This document shows, piece by piece, positions 15,740 to 23,567 of a stretch of 51,766 nt of DNA; the first letter of the stretch is position 1, and each line of letters opens with the position of its first letter. The notes beneath the pieces were generated by a model. That model worked only from the letters and a program-made list of their open reading frames with translations. It did not search any database and was not told where the DNA came from. The translations under genes and the position numbers were made by a program. Source of the stretch: a virus; the IMG/VR virus record IMGVR_UViG_3300042866_000819, positions 1 to 51,766 of that record; one strand, 5' to 3'.

Positions 15740-16245
15740 TTCCGGGAGCAGAATTGATTCGCTCACAAGGTGATGTGCGCACGGCATTGATGCATGTGGC
15801 CGCTGAAATTAATGCCAGACTGGCTAATACGAACCCATTGGTGCTGTCCGTGATGGACGGAGCCGTGGTATTTGCAGGGCAGTTGTTGCCACTTCTAAAT
15901 TTCCCTCTTGAATTTGGGTGTTTGCACGTTTCGCGCTACGGCAACGACAAGCACGGGGGAGAGGTTCGTTGGAGAACCGAGTCAAAAAATCCAGCAGGTC
16001 GCGTGGTGCTGGTGCTGGACGACATTTTGGACGAAGGGGAAACATTATACGCTATCAAGCAGCGCATGGAAGAGCTTGGGGTGACAAAGTTTTATAGTGC
16101 CGTTTTCGCCGACAAGGACAATGGCAAGACCAAGCCGATACGCGCCGATTTTGTCGGACTTACCTTGCCAGACCGTTTTGTATTTGGCTACGGGATGGAC
16201 ATTGAGGGTGCGTGGCGCAATTTGCCTACAATTTATGCATTATAG
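15736..16245 (+). CDS. Hypoxanthine/guanine-type phosphoribosyltransferase
   Basis: The 169-residue type I phosphoribosyltransferase has the PRPP-binding motif VVLVLDDILDEGETL (90-104) and LSVMDGAVVFAGQL earlier, in the positions seen in bacterial Hpt. The class joins a purine base to PRPP to give a nucleotide. Together with the deoxyribosyltransferase and MazG-like gene it suggests purine salvage or production of an altered purine nucleotide. Its ATG overlaps the previous stop by 4 bp. Substrate preference is not evident. Confidence 0.82.
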   Translation: MIPGAELIRSQGDVRTALMHVAAEINARLANTNPLVLSVMDGAVVFAGQLLPLLNFPLEFGCLHVSRYGNDKHGGEVRWRTESKNPAGRVVLVLDDILDEGETLYAIKQRMEELGVTKFYSAVFADKDNGKTKPIRADFVGLTLPDRFVFGYGMDIEGAWRNLPTIYAL

Positions 16246-16253
16246 AGGACATC

Positions 16254-16559
16254 ATGAAAAAATCAGTGCCTACAATACTCACAGAGGCTGCAAAGACATA
16301 CGAAGAGCGCAACAAGATTTATGGAGACACTTATAAAAACTTTGGTGGAGCGATGGCAGCTGCTTTCCCAAACGGGTTGGTCGTTAAAACTGCGGACGAC
16401 TGGAATCGAATAGGTTTGCTGGTTCAAATAATGGGCAAGGTCACGCGCTATGCAGCCCAGTTCGAAAATGGCGGACACCTGGACAGCGCACACGACGCCT
16501 GTGTGTACGCGGCGATGCTTGAGGAGTTGACCGTTGAATATTCCTCAGTCGGGAGTTAA
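16254..16559 (+). CDS. MazG-like / DUF6378-type protein
   Basis: The 101-residue protein has ILTEAAKTYEERNKIYGDTY at the N-terminus, then DDWNRIGLLVQIMGKVTRYA and GHLDSAHDACVYAAMLEEL, the order seen in the small phage DUF6378 proteins that resemble all-alpha NTP pyrophosphohydrolases (MazG-like). It may hydrolyse selected dNTPs. I take the ATG at 16254. The last 26 bp overlap a following small gene. Confidence 0.65.
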   Translation: MKKSVPTILTEAAKTYEERNKIYGDTYKNFGGAMAAAFPNGLVVKTADDWNRIGLLVQIMGKVTRYAAQFENGGHLDSAHDACVYAAMLEELTVEYSSVGS

Positions 16560-16692
16560 TCAACAGAAGGTGAAATTCTTCCAAGAGATTGCGCACGCAT
16601 TCCAATTCTTGTCGCTGTACCATTCGTTGTCTGAGGAAGATCAATTGTCCGTTATGCAAATGCTAACAAAATTACAAGGTAAAAATAAATGA
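16534..16692 (+). CDS. Small hypothetical protein with TTG start
   Basis: A 52-residue frame starts with TTG at 16534, seven bases after GAGGAG (16521-16526), and ends in TGA overlapping the next gene's ATG (ATGA). It would encode a helical peptide (NIPQSGVNQQKVKFFQEIAH near the start, EEDQLSVMQMLTKLQG near the end). It fills what would otherwise be the only sizeable gap in this packed operon. Function unknown. Confidence 0.5.
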   Translation: MNIPQSGVNQQKVKFFQEIAHAFQFLSLYHSLSEEDQLSVMQMLTKLQGKNK

Positions 16693-17186
16693 GTTCCCAC
16701 AGACCTCCTCCCGTCAAAGGGAAAGCGTGGCAGCAATTGTCTTTTGAGGAAAGATTCAGTGCAAGTTTCACAATCAACAAAGACACTGGTTGCTGGGAAT
16801 GGGACAAGGTGCACCCGACAAATGGTTATGGAGGAATTGTCTTTGGAGGGAAGCAACTCAGTGCTCACAGAGCATCATGGATATTTCACAAGGGGTTGGA
16901 GAAAGAAACTGATTGTGTCTTACACAGGTGTGATAATCGCCGATGTGTGAATCCTGACCACCTTTATGTCGGTGACAGAAAACAAAACCGAAAAGATTTC
17001 ATGGAGCGCCACCCTAGGGCAAAAGAGCTTGTCGACATTGGACAGAAAGCGGCAACGAAAGGATCAAAGAAAAAGTGGGACTCGATGACTGTTGAGCAAA
17101 GAAAAGATTTCTGTAAAAGAAGAGCAGAAGCTCAAGCCAAGAATGTTCACAACAGAGTCAAGAAATACAAAAGGAGAACGACATGA
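16689..17186 (+). CDS. HNH homing endonuclease
   Basis: The 165-residue protein carries an HNH_3-type nuclease core: GCWEWDKVHPTNGYG, then AHRASWIFHKGL, CVLHRCDNRRCVNPDHLYVG with the H-N-H residues and paired Cys. A basic tail (KKYKRRTT) could add DNA affinity. Such free-standing nucleases are selfish elements that cut and invade related phage genomes. It sits between the nucleotide island and the exonuclease gene, joined to both by 4-bp overlaps, and no intron is needed to explain it. Confidence 0.85.
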   Translation: MSSHRPPPVKGKAWQQLSFEERFSASFTINKDTGCWEWDKVHPTNGYGGIVFGGKQLSAHRASWIFHKGLEKETDCVLHRCDNRRCVNPDHLYVGDRKQNRKDFMERHPRAKELVDIGQKAATKGSKKKWDSMTVEQRKDFCKRRAEAQAKNVHNRVKKYKRRTT

Positions 17187-17710
17187 CCATTTCCATTATA
17201 CTGGATTGTGAAACAACGGGCTTGCCGCTCCCGGACTGCGCAGATCTGGACAAACAGCCATGCATCATCGAGCTTGCCGTTGCCAGAATCGAGGGTGGTA
17301 AGATCGTCGCCGAACACTCATGGTTGATGAATCCTGAGCGTCCGTTGGAAGCGATTATTACCAAGATAACAGGGTTGAAAGACGAAGACCTGGTCGACAA
17401 GCCAAAGTTCCGAGAATTGCTAGGCGAAATCGAAGAAGCATTCGGCGGTGCAGATCAACTTATAGCCCACAATGCACCGTTTGATGTAGGGTTGCTAGGG
17501 TTTGAGTTGTCCAGAGCCTGCAGGACTGGTTTCCCATGGCCTAAAACGACGATATGCACCGTACAGGAGTTCTTCCACGAGAAGGGCAGGAGATTGACAC
17601 TTGCCCAGCTGTATGAATTGAAGCTCGGACGGCCTTTAGCGCAGACACACAGGGCAATGGATGATGTCAGAGCACTTGCTGAAATTTGCATTCACGAGAG
17701 GATTGTATGA
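17183..17710 (+). CDS. DnaQ-like 3'-5' proofreading exonuclease
   Basis: The 175-residue protein is a DEDDh exonuclease: Asp8 and Glu10 in ILDCETTGLP (Exo I), IAHNAPFDVGLL (Exo II, Asp near 99) and THRAMDDVRAL (Exo III, His near 156 and Asp near 160). It corresponds to the epsilon subunit of DNA polymerase III. Its stop overlaps the start of the polymerase alpha gene as ATGA, so the two are probably made together and work as a proofreading polymerase. Confidence 0.9.
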   Translation: MTISIILDCETTGLPLPDCADLDKQPCIIELAVARIEGGKIVAEHSWLMNPERPLEAIITKITGLKDEDLVDKPKFRELLGEIEEAFGGADQLIAHNAPFDVGLLGFELSRACRTGFPWPKTTICTVQEFFHEKGRRLTLAQLYELKLGRPLAQTHRAMDDVRALAEICIHERIV

Positions 17711-20451
17711 TCCAGCTACGCATCAGGACGGAATTCACATTTGGGCAGACTTATGCTCCCATCGACAAGGTGATTGCCCACCTCAAGGAAACGGGGTGCA
17801 CGGCAGCAGGAATTGTTGACCAAGGGAGCACATGGGGGCACGTCAAGTTCTTTAATAAGTGCAAGGAGGCAGGAATCAAGCCGCTATTGGGGGTTGAACT
17901 TGTCGTGACGGACGATTCCGACGAGTCTCCGCGTATGTGGTTTATTGCCAAAAATATGGAAGGGTTGCAGGAACTATATCGTTGGTCAAGCAAGACATAC
18001 CAGCAGCAGCTTCCCGGCAAACGCGGAGCTATCGCTGGTCTGCGCCGAGCAGATGTGATGAATATGTCAGACAACATCATCAAGTTCGCAGGGGACATCA
18101 TCGACGAAGAGTTCTTGAAGGAAGTCGGGGCATTCGCCGACATCAGTCCGGCCAGTCGAGTGCTGGCTATGAAGAAGCGGTCGATTGGATTGCCAATTGT
18201 CGGTGTGTCGGACAACTCGTACATTAAGCCGGAGGACTCAAAGACATTCGACTTCATGGGAGGTGGCAGGAAGCCTTCGCCGCAACACATATTGCTTGAA
18301 TTGGAAGGACAGGACGTTGCGCAGCAGATCGTCGACAGCATCACGCTCGACGCGCTGCCAAAAGCACCGATGATACGCGCAGAAGGAGATGTAGAGGCAT
18401 TGTGCCGTGAGGGCATAAAGTTCCGCAGGATGGAGGAAATGTGGACAGAAGAATACGAGCAGAGATTGCTATATGAATTGGGATTGATCAGAAGCAAGGA
18501 TTATGATGCTTATTTCATCATCGTCGCAGACATGGTGTGCTATGCCAAGCAACGCATGCTGGTCGGTCCATCAAGAGGATCAAGTGCCGGATCTTTGGTT
18601 TGCTATCTAATGCGCATCACAGAGGTGAATCCAATTCCTCCAAAATTGATGTTTGAGCGATTCATAGACATTAACCGCTCTGACCTTCCGGACATAGACC
18701 TGGACTTCCCCGATAAGAAGCGCCACGTTGTGTTTGAGTATATGGCCGAAAAGTACGGCGTCGAGAATACAGCGCACATCGGAACGGTAAGTGTATACAG
18801 ACCGAAGAGCGCATTGGTGCAAGTTTGCAAGAAGTTGAACATTTCGCCGTCTGCCACGGCAGCTGTAAAGGTCGCGATGATTGAACGTGGGTCTGCCGAC
18901 TCACGCTCGACCAGTTGTCTGGAAGACACGCTCAAGACGACAGATCCAGGGCGTAAGCTGGTCGAAATGTATCCGCAAGTGGTGATTGCCACCGAGCTGG
19001 AGGGGCACGCATCACACACGGGTGTCCATGCGGCAGGCCTGTTGGTGTGTAATGATAATATAACCAACTATTGCACCGTTGATGATAACGGTATCGCGCA
19101 CGTCGAGAAAGGCGCGGCAGAAGAGCTTGGATTACTAAAGATTGACGTTCTTGGTCTGCGCACTCTTGGGGTGCTGGAAGACTCCGGGGTGCCGATTGAC
19201 TGGTACAATCTGAAGTTCGACGATCCTGCCGCCTATGCCGTGTTCAACAGCGGAAGGTACAGCGGAATATTTCAATTTGAGGGGAGCGCATTGCGTTCTG
19301 TTGGAGGGCAGATAGACTTCACATCAATGGTGCAGATCGATGCTGTGACGGCACTGGCTCGTCCCGGTCCATTTGGTGGTGGTGTAACAGAGAAGTATAT
19401 TAACCGCAGCAATGGCGAGAAATATGATCAATTGCACCCGGCTGTTGCGCAATATATGTCGGAGACATATGGTCTTCCGATTTACCAAGAGCAGGTGATG
19501 GCAATTGTTCGTTACATCGGCAACTTCAATTGGGAGGACGCATCATTCATCCGCAAGTCAATGGCCAAACGGCTTGGATCGGAATTTTTCAATACATTTT
19601 ATGCGAAATTTGAAGAAGGTGCTATCAGCAATGGTCTTACGAAGGCACAAGCGGCAGACATTTGGGAATTGATAAAGGTGATGGGCACGTGGTGTATGAA
19701 CAAGGCTCACACCTATAGTTACGCCATCATCAGCTACTGGACGGCTTACTTGAAGGCGCACCACCCGATGGAATTTGCTGCTGCCAACTTGCGCAATGCT
19801 AAGGACGAGGAAAGTGCTGTCGGATTGCTTCGCGAGATGGTTAAAGAAGGGTTGAAATATATTCCATTCGACATAGAAAGGTCTGAAGAGCATTGGGCGG
19901 CGAAAGGTGATGTGTTGTACGGAGGCTTTATGAATCTTCACGGCTTCGGAGAAGCGAAGGCGAAGAAGTTTTTGGAGGCACGCAATGCAGGAAAGTTGAC
20001 GCAGAAGATGCGCGAAGATGTGGCAAGTGCGCAAAATATATTCTCAGACTTGTTTCCGTTCAGGACGAAGTACGGCCAAATGTATGATGATCCGAGCGGC
20101 AACGGGTTGGGGGGAGAATTGAGTCACATCGAAGACTTTGATGGTTCGCAATTTGGAAGCCACTTGTTGCTCGGAGAGATCATCTACAAGAACTTGCGGG
20201 ACATCAATGAGGATGTAAACGTCAAGAAGCGCGGAGGGAAGGTCGAAAAAGGACAGCCAACATTCATCGATCTAAGGTTGCGCGACGACACTGGCGAAAT
20301 GTTAGCCCGTATCCATCGTTTCGATTACAAACGGATAGGCGAAGAGCTATTCAACACGATTCCGGAAGGAGCACACCTGTTGGTGCGTCTCAAGATTTGT
20401 CGCGGCATCAAGTTTGGCATCATCGAAAAATGGAAAAGAATTGATGTGTAA
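17707..20451 (+). CDS. DNA polymerase III alpha subunit-like replicative polymerase
   Basis: The 914-residue C-family polymerase has an N-terminal PHP domain, palm residues in PDIDLDFPDKK (near 330) and LLKIDVLGLRTL, and GPSRGSSAGSLVCYL plus fingers with KAHTYSYAIISYWTAYLK. Bacterial DnaE is about 1,160 residues, so this one is short and its C-terminal OB/clamp part is reduced. The PHP domain looks inactive: the usual H.H/H.S start is TEFTFGQTYA and the later metal ligands are replaced (IVDQGSTWGH). The start ATG follows GAGGATTGT. No clamp or loader is encoded, so it must borrow the host's or work without. Confidence 0.92.
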   Translation: MIQLRIRTEFTFGQTYAPIDKVIAHLKETGCTAAGIVDQGSTWGHVKFFNKCKEAGIKPLLGVELVVTDDSDESPRMWFIAKNMEGLQELYRWSSKTYQQQLPGKRGAIAGLRRADVMNMSDNIIKFAGDIIDEEFLKEVGAFADISPASRVLAMKKRSIGLPIVGVSDNSYIKPEDSKTFDFMGGGRKPSPQHILLELEGQDVAQQIVDSITLDALPKAPMIRAEGDVEALCREGIKFRRMEEMWTEEYEQRLLYELGLIRSKDYDAYFIIVADMVCYAKQRMLVGPSRGSSAGSLVCYLMRITEVNPIPPKLMFERFIDINRSDLPDIDLDFPDKKRHVVFEYMAEKYGVENTAHIGTVSVYRPKSALVQVCKKLNISPSATAAVKVAMIERGSADSRSTSCLEDTLKTTDPGRKLVEMYPQVVIATELEGHASHTGVHAAGLLVCNDNITNYCTVDDNGIAHVEKGAAEELGLLKIDVLGLRTLGVLEDSGVPIDWYNLKFDDPAAYAVFNSGRYSGIFQFEGSALRSVGGQIDFTSMVQIDAVTALARPGPFGGGVTEKYINRSNGEKYDQLHPAVAQYMSETYGLPIYQEQVMAIVRYIGNFNWEDASFIRKSMAKRLGSEFFNTFYAKFEEGAISNGLTKAQAADIWELIKVMGTWCMNKAHTYSYAIISYWTAYLKAHHPMEFAAANLRNAKDEESAVGLLREMVKEGLKYIPFDIERSEEHWAAKGDVLYGGFMNLHGFGEAKAKKFLEARNAGKLTQKMREDVASAQNIFSDLFPFRTKYGQMYDDPSGNGLGGELSHIEDFDGSQFGSHLLLGEIIYKNLRDINEDVNVKKRGGKVEKGQPTFIDLRLRDDTGEMLARIHRFDYKRIGEELFNTIPEGAHLLVRLKICRGIKFGIIEKWKRIDV

Positions 20452-20459
20452 AATAATTG

Positions 20460-20488
20460 TTGCTTTTATTTTGCAATTGGAAGATAAT
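20460..20488 (+). promoter_or_regulatory. Promoter after the polymerase gene
   Basis: TTGCTT (20460-20465), 17-base spacer, GATAAT (20483-20488): five of six -10 matches to sigma70 and the same TTGC-17 layout as the promoter at 8601. The transcript would start just ahead of the hairpin leader at 20495. Confidence 0.65.
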
Positions 20489-20494
20489 GCTTCA

Positions 20495-20535
20495 TCGCGC
20501 AATAGTGCGCGACCAGAAAGAGGAGAAATAAAATG
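20495..20535 (+). promoter_or_regulatory. Hairpin plus conserved Shine-Dalgarno leader
   Basis: A perfect 7-bp stem TCGCGCA/TGCGCGA (20495-20501/20506-20512) with a 4-base loop is followed directly by CCAGAAAGAGGAGAAATAAA and ATG, identical over 23 bases to the leader at 11186-11208. A hairpin placed at the 5' end of a new transcript can protect it from decay; that role is inferred. Confidence 0.6.
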
Positions 20536-20778
20536 AAAATCCATCCCGCCATGCGTCACGTCAAGAGACTGTTCGAAGTTGCTGGATTTCAGATTCTATA
20601 TGTTGGCACTTTGTCCGCGCACGTATGCTATCGAGGCTACGTCACGCGCCCGTTGATTATTGACGTTAAATTGTCACCTATTGAGAACATTGGCAAGATT
20701 GATGTCTGCGAATTTTCCGACCAGCACCCGCTCTATGTTGATGTGATGAAGTTGCATGGCGTAAAGTTTGCATTTTAA
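20533..20778 (+). CDS. Hypothetical protein
   Basis: An 81-residue protein beginning MKIHPAMRHVKRLFEVAGFQ, with alternating hydrophobic residues suggesting an alpha/beta fold (PLIIDVKLSP, HPLYVDVMKLHG). It follows a promoter and a strong ribosome site and is the first gene of a probable sub-operon leading to the helicase. No family recognised. Confidence 0.55.
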   Translation: MKIHPAMRHVKRLFEVAGFQILYVGTLSAHVCYRGYVTRPLIIDVKLSPIENIGKIDVCEFSDQHPLYVDVMKLHGVKFAF

Positions 20779-20779
20779 T

Positions 20780-20869
20780 ATGAACTCCTACCAATTTAAA
20801 ACCGAACCGTTCGCCCATCAGCTGACGGCGCTTGCGCTTTGCAAGGACGCGGAGGGCGTAACAGCATGA
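20780..20869 (+). pseudogene. Duplicated N-terminal fragment of the SNF2-type helicase
   Basis: This 29-codon frame reads MNSYQFKTEPFAHQLTALAL and then CKDAEGVTA before a stop. It matches the start of the downstream helicase (MLNYQYKTTPFAHQDSILKE) and of other phage helicases in the same motif-Q-like region. The stop overlaps the HNH start as ATGA. It looks like the original 5' end of the helicase gene, cut off when the HNH gene moved in, while the helicase regained a new start behind it. The alignment is visible by eye; the history is inferred. Confidence 0.75.
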
Positions 20870-21564
20870 ACTACTCATTGCACTACGAGCGGTTAATTCA
20901 GCGGGCACGAGACCGCGCAAAGCCGGGCGAGTACACCGAACGGCATCACGCACTACCGCGCTGTTTAGGCGGCTCCAATGATCGGCACAACTTGGTGCAT
21001 CTTACGGCTGAAGAACATTATGTCGCGCACCAATTGCTTGTGAAAATGTACCCCGGAAACGGTAAGCTAGTATTTGCAGTCAACGCTATGCTACGTAGTT
21101 CGCGAAGGCATAAAGATCGCGCAGCGAATAAAAGCTACGGATGGATACGCCGAGCATTCGCGATACAATCATCCCTACAAAATTCGGGAGATAATCACCC
21201 AATGAAACGTCCAGAGGTTGCAGCAAAATTAAAAGGCGCGAACAACCCGATGTATGGAGTTAAAGGAAAAGCGCACCCAAACTTTGGCAAACCCGTAAAG
21301 CTTGATCAACGCGGGGCGAAAAATCATATGTTCGGTCGCGCTGGCGAGATGCATCATATGTTCGGGAAGCGCAACGATGCTATGCAGCGCCCGGAAGTTA
21401 TCGAAAAGATGCGCGCCACATCACTCAATAAAACCGCTGAAGAAAAAGCAGCTATCCGTGAAAAGAAACGCGCGACATTTCGAAATCGCACGACTGAGCA
21501 ACGTGAGCAATTCCATTCTAGGTATGCTGCAACGCGCACGAAAAATAAGGCGGCATCATGCTAA
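20866..21564 (+). CDS. HNH homing endonuclease with NUMOD3 repeats
   Basis: The 232-residue protein has an HNH-like core (YTERHHALPRCLGGSNDRHN, then LVHLTAEEHYVAHQLL) followed by NUMOD3-type DNA-binding repeats: NNPMYGVKGKAHPNFGKP, NHMFGRAGEMHHMFGKR. Such proteins are free-standing or intron-borne homing nucleases. It is wedged between a helicase N-terminal remnant and the complete helicase, the expected mark of invasion at the helicase gene. The start overlaps the remnant's stop and its end overlaps the helicase ATG by 7 bp. Confidence 0.85.
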   Translation: MNYSLHYERLIQRARDRAKPGEYTERHHALPRCLGGSNDRHNLVHLTAEEHYVAHQLLVKMYPGNGKLVFAVNAMLRSSRRHKDRAANKSYGWIRRAFAIQSSLQNSGDNHPMKRPEVAAKLKGANNPMYGVKGKAHPNFGKPVKLDQRGAKNHMFGRAGEMHHMFGKRNDAMQRPEVIEKMRATSLNKTAEEKAAIREKKRATFRNRTTEQREQFHSRYAATRTKNKAASC

Positions 21565-23060
21565 ATTATCAATACAAAACGACCCCGTTCGCGCATCAAG
21601 ATTCAATTTTAAAAGAATCATGGGAGGATGAATACGTTGGGCTATTTCTTGAGCAACGCACTGGAAAAAGCAAGATAGTGCTAGATAACGCTGCCCAATT
21701 GCATCGAATGGGGCGCATCAACGGACTGCTAATAATTGCACCGAATGGCGTTCATCGAAATTGGATTGCGGACGAGATTAAAATCCACCTGCCAGACTGG
21801 TGCTCGCGCATAACCGCAACGTGGAGTGCGGCACAAACCAAAAAGAAAGGCGTGGAGCTTGAAGACCTGTTCAACGCTGGTCATGAGCTGCGTATCCTCT
21901 CAATGAACGTTGAAGCTCTTGGAACGAAGCGCGGGTATGATTTCGCAAGGCGATTCCTGAATGCGACCGCTTGCATGATGGTCGTTGATGAAAGTACTCG
22001 CATCAAGTCGATGGGAACAGGCGTAACTAGAGCAGCTTTAAAGCTCGCACCGCACGCGAAGTATCGTCGCATACTGAATGGCACGCCTGTGACTCAGTCG
22101 CCTTTGGATGTGTACGCACAGCTGCTGTTCCTGTCCGAGGACGCTCTGCCAGTGCAATCGCACGTGGCATTTAAGGCGCGATACGCTGACTACTTGCCAG
22201 CAAGTCATCCTATGATACAAGGCATCATGCGCAAGTCCGGCACGCGTTTTGTGCCGCCGATCATGGCAACGAACGACGACGGCACCCCTGCATACAAGAA
22301 CTTGGAAGAGCTGAAGCAGTGGGTTGACAAGTGCTGCTACCGCGTGACCCGCAAGGAGTGCGCTGACCTGCCTGAGAAGCTATACAAACGCTGGGAAGTC
22401 GAACTCGCACCGCATCAGGACAAGCTCATCAAGCACTACCTCCAAGCGATGAAGAAAGGCGAAACGCCGGAGCCGATCAACAAAATGGTCGCCGTCATGC
22501 TGTACCAGCGCATGATATGCGGCATCATCCCGAAGCAGCTGACGGGCGGCGAACAGCACACAAAGGTATTTGACAGGCCGCTCGATAACCCGCGCATTCA
22601 GGCAGTGTTGGAAATCATCGAAGCATACCCTGACGCAAGCATCATATTCTGGGCGCGATTCAAAACTGACTTGAATGACATTTGCGCAGCGATAACGACC
22701 GCCACGAACAAACCGATTGCACGATATTGGGGGGACATTTCAAACGATGAACGCGAAGCAGCGAAGGAAGGTTTTCAGGCAAAGCGTCTACAATACTTTG
22801 TTGGGCAACAAGGTGCGGGCGGTGTGGGTCTACCGCTTCACGCAGCCGATGTTATGGTGTATCACTCCAACGACTTCTCCTTATACCATCGGCTGCAAAG
22901 TGAAGATCGTGCGGAAAATATGCTCAAGAAAACGGGGACGTTGATAATTGACATCGAAGCGGCGGGCACGGTTGACAGCAAGATCATCGATGCACTGCGC
23001 AACAAGAAAGACGTTGCTGATTTAATAACCGGGGATGAAAGCGGAAAGTGGTTAGAATGA
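21558..23060 (+). CDS. SNF2/DEAD-type DNA helicase
   Basis: The 500-residue superfamily 2 helicase has the Q-like start YQYKTTPFAHQ, Walker A in LEQRTGKSK (about 31-39), Walker B VVDESTRIK (about 142-150), motif III ILNGTPVTQSPLDVYAQL, and a C-terminal RecA-like domain with YFVGQQGAGGVGLPLHAADV and HRLQSEDRAEN (motif VI). These helicases act in phage replication or recombination. The N-terminal 20 residues are less like the family than the fragment at 20780-20869, which fits replacement of its 5' end. Confidence 0.88.
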   Translation: MLNYQYKTTPFAHQDSILKESWEDEYVGLFLEQRTGKSKIVLDNAAQLHRMGRINGLLIIAPNGVHRNWIADEIKIHLPDWCSRITATWSAAQTKKKGVELEDLFNAGHELRILSMNVEALGTKRGYDFARRFLNATACMMVVDESTRIKSMGTGVTRAALKLAPHAKYRRILNGTPVTQSPLDVYAQLLFLSEDALPVQSHVAFKARYADYLPASHPMIQGIMRKSGTRFVPPIMATNDDGTPAYKNLEELKQWVDKCCYRVTRKECADLPEKLYKRWEVELAPHQDKLIKHYLQAMKKGETPEPINKMVAVMLYQRMICGIIPKQLTGGEQHTKVFDRPLDNPRIQAVLEIIEAYPDASIIFWARFKTDLNDICAAITTATNKPIARYWGDISNDEREAAKEGFQAKRLQYFVGQQGAGGVGLPLHAADVMVYHSNDFSLYHRLQSEDRAENMLKKTGTLIIDIEAAGTVDSKIIDALRNKKDVADLITGDESGKWLE

Positions 23061-23066
23061 TAACGC

Positions 23067-23095
23067 TTGCGCAACTCCACAAAGTAAGTTACAAT
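23067..23095 (+). promoter_or_regulatory. Promoter after the helicase gene
   Basis: TTGCGC (23067-23072), 17-base spacer, TACAAT (23090-23095), five of six -10 matches. It shares ATAACGCTTGC (23060-23070) with the 11115-11125 region. The next ATG is at 23120 with AATAGGAGAATAA in front. Confidence 0.65.
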
Positions 23096-23119
23096 TTGCA
23101 TTCAGAAATAGGAGAATAA

Positions 23120-23470
23120 ATGTCAAAAGTTTTTGTAACTCACGAACCCACGAAATGGGATGAAACTGCACAGCGTCTGGTGCCGATCTTCAATTTAACG
23201 CCCGCTGCTGTGTACGGCGACCTTGAAATACTCCTGCCAGCAGGTGCATCGTTAATCAGCACAGTCCCTATGGTGCGGATGATGCGCGACCGACTTGCGG
23301 GATTCAGTGATGACGACTATATCCTGCCCGCTGGAGATCCCGCCAGCATGATGGCAGCAGGCATGATCGCAAGCAGTTTGAACCACGGGCGGGTGAAAGT
23401 CCTGCGCTGGGACAGGCAGAGCCGGGCGTATATCCCTCTCCAAATCGACGTATCAGGCCGAGCAGTTTGA
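23120..23470 (+). CDS. Conserved phage hypothetical protein
   Basis: The 116-residue protein (MSKVFVTHEPTKWDETAQRL at the start) has GDLEILLPAG and DDDYILPAGDPASMMAAGM segments. Proteins of this pattern sit near SSB-like and recombination genes in other phages. Function is unknown. Its own promoter and strong ribosome site suggest substantial expression. Confidence 0.65.
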   Translation: MSKVFVTHEPTKWDETAQRLVPIFNLTPAAVYGDLEILLPAGASLISTVPMVRMMRDRLAGFSDDDYILPAGDPASMMAAGMIASSLNHGRVKVLRWDRQSRAYIPLQIDVSGRAV

Positions 23471-23518
23471 ATTGGAATTGTTGCCGAATGCCGCCTGCGT
23501 GCTGGTAGTCTTGGGCAA

Positions 23519-23567
23519 CCCGGAACCATAACCGGGAAGAACTTAACTTTAGAAAGGAAATACCGTG
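23519..23567 (+). promoter_or_regulatory. Hairpin plus TTTAGAAAGGAA leader
   Basis: CCCGG/CCGGG (23519-23523/23532-23536) forms a short hairpin, then TTTAGAAAGGAA (23548-23559) serves as ribosome site for a GTG start at 23565. The same purine-rich leader recurs before 24147 and 27104, each with a hairpin nearby. Confidence 0.45.

Noticed and set aside
13306-16559. Full Z-genome (diaminopurine) pathway
   Set aside because: HD hydrolase and MazG-like genes are present but no PurZ-like adenylosuccinate synthetase and no PolI-type DpoZ; the polymerase is Pol III-type.
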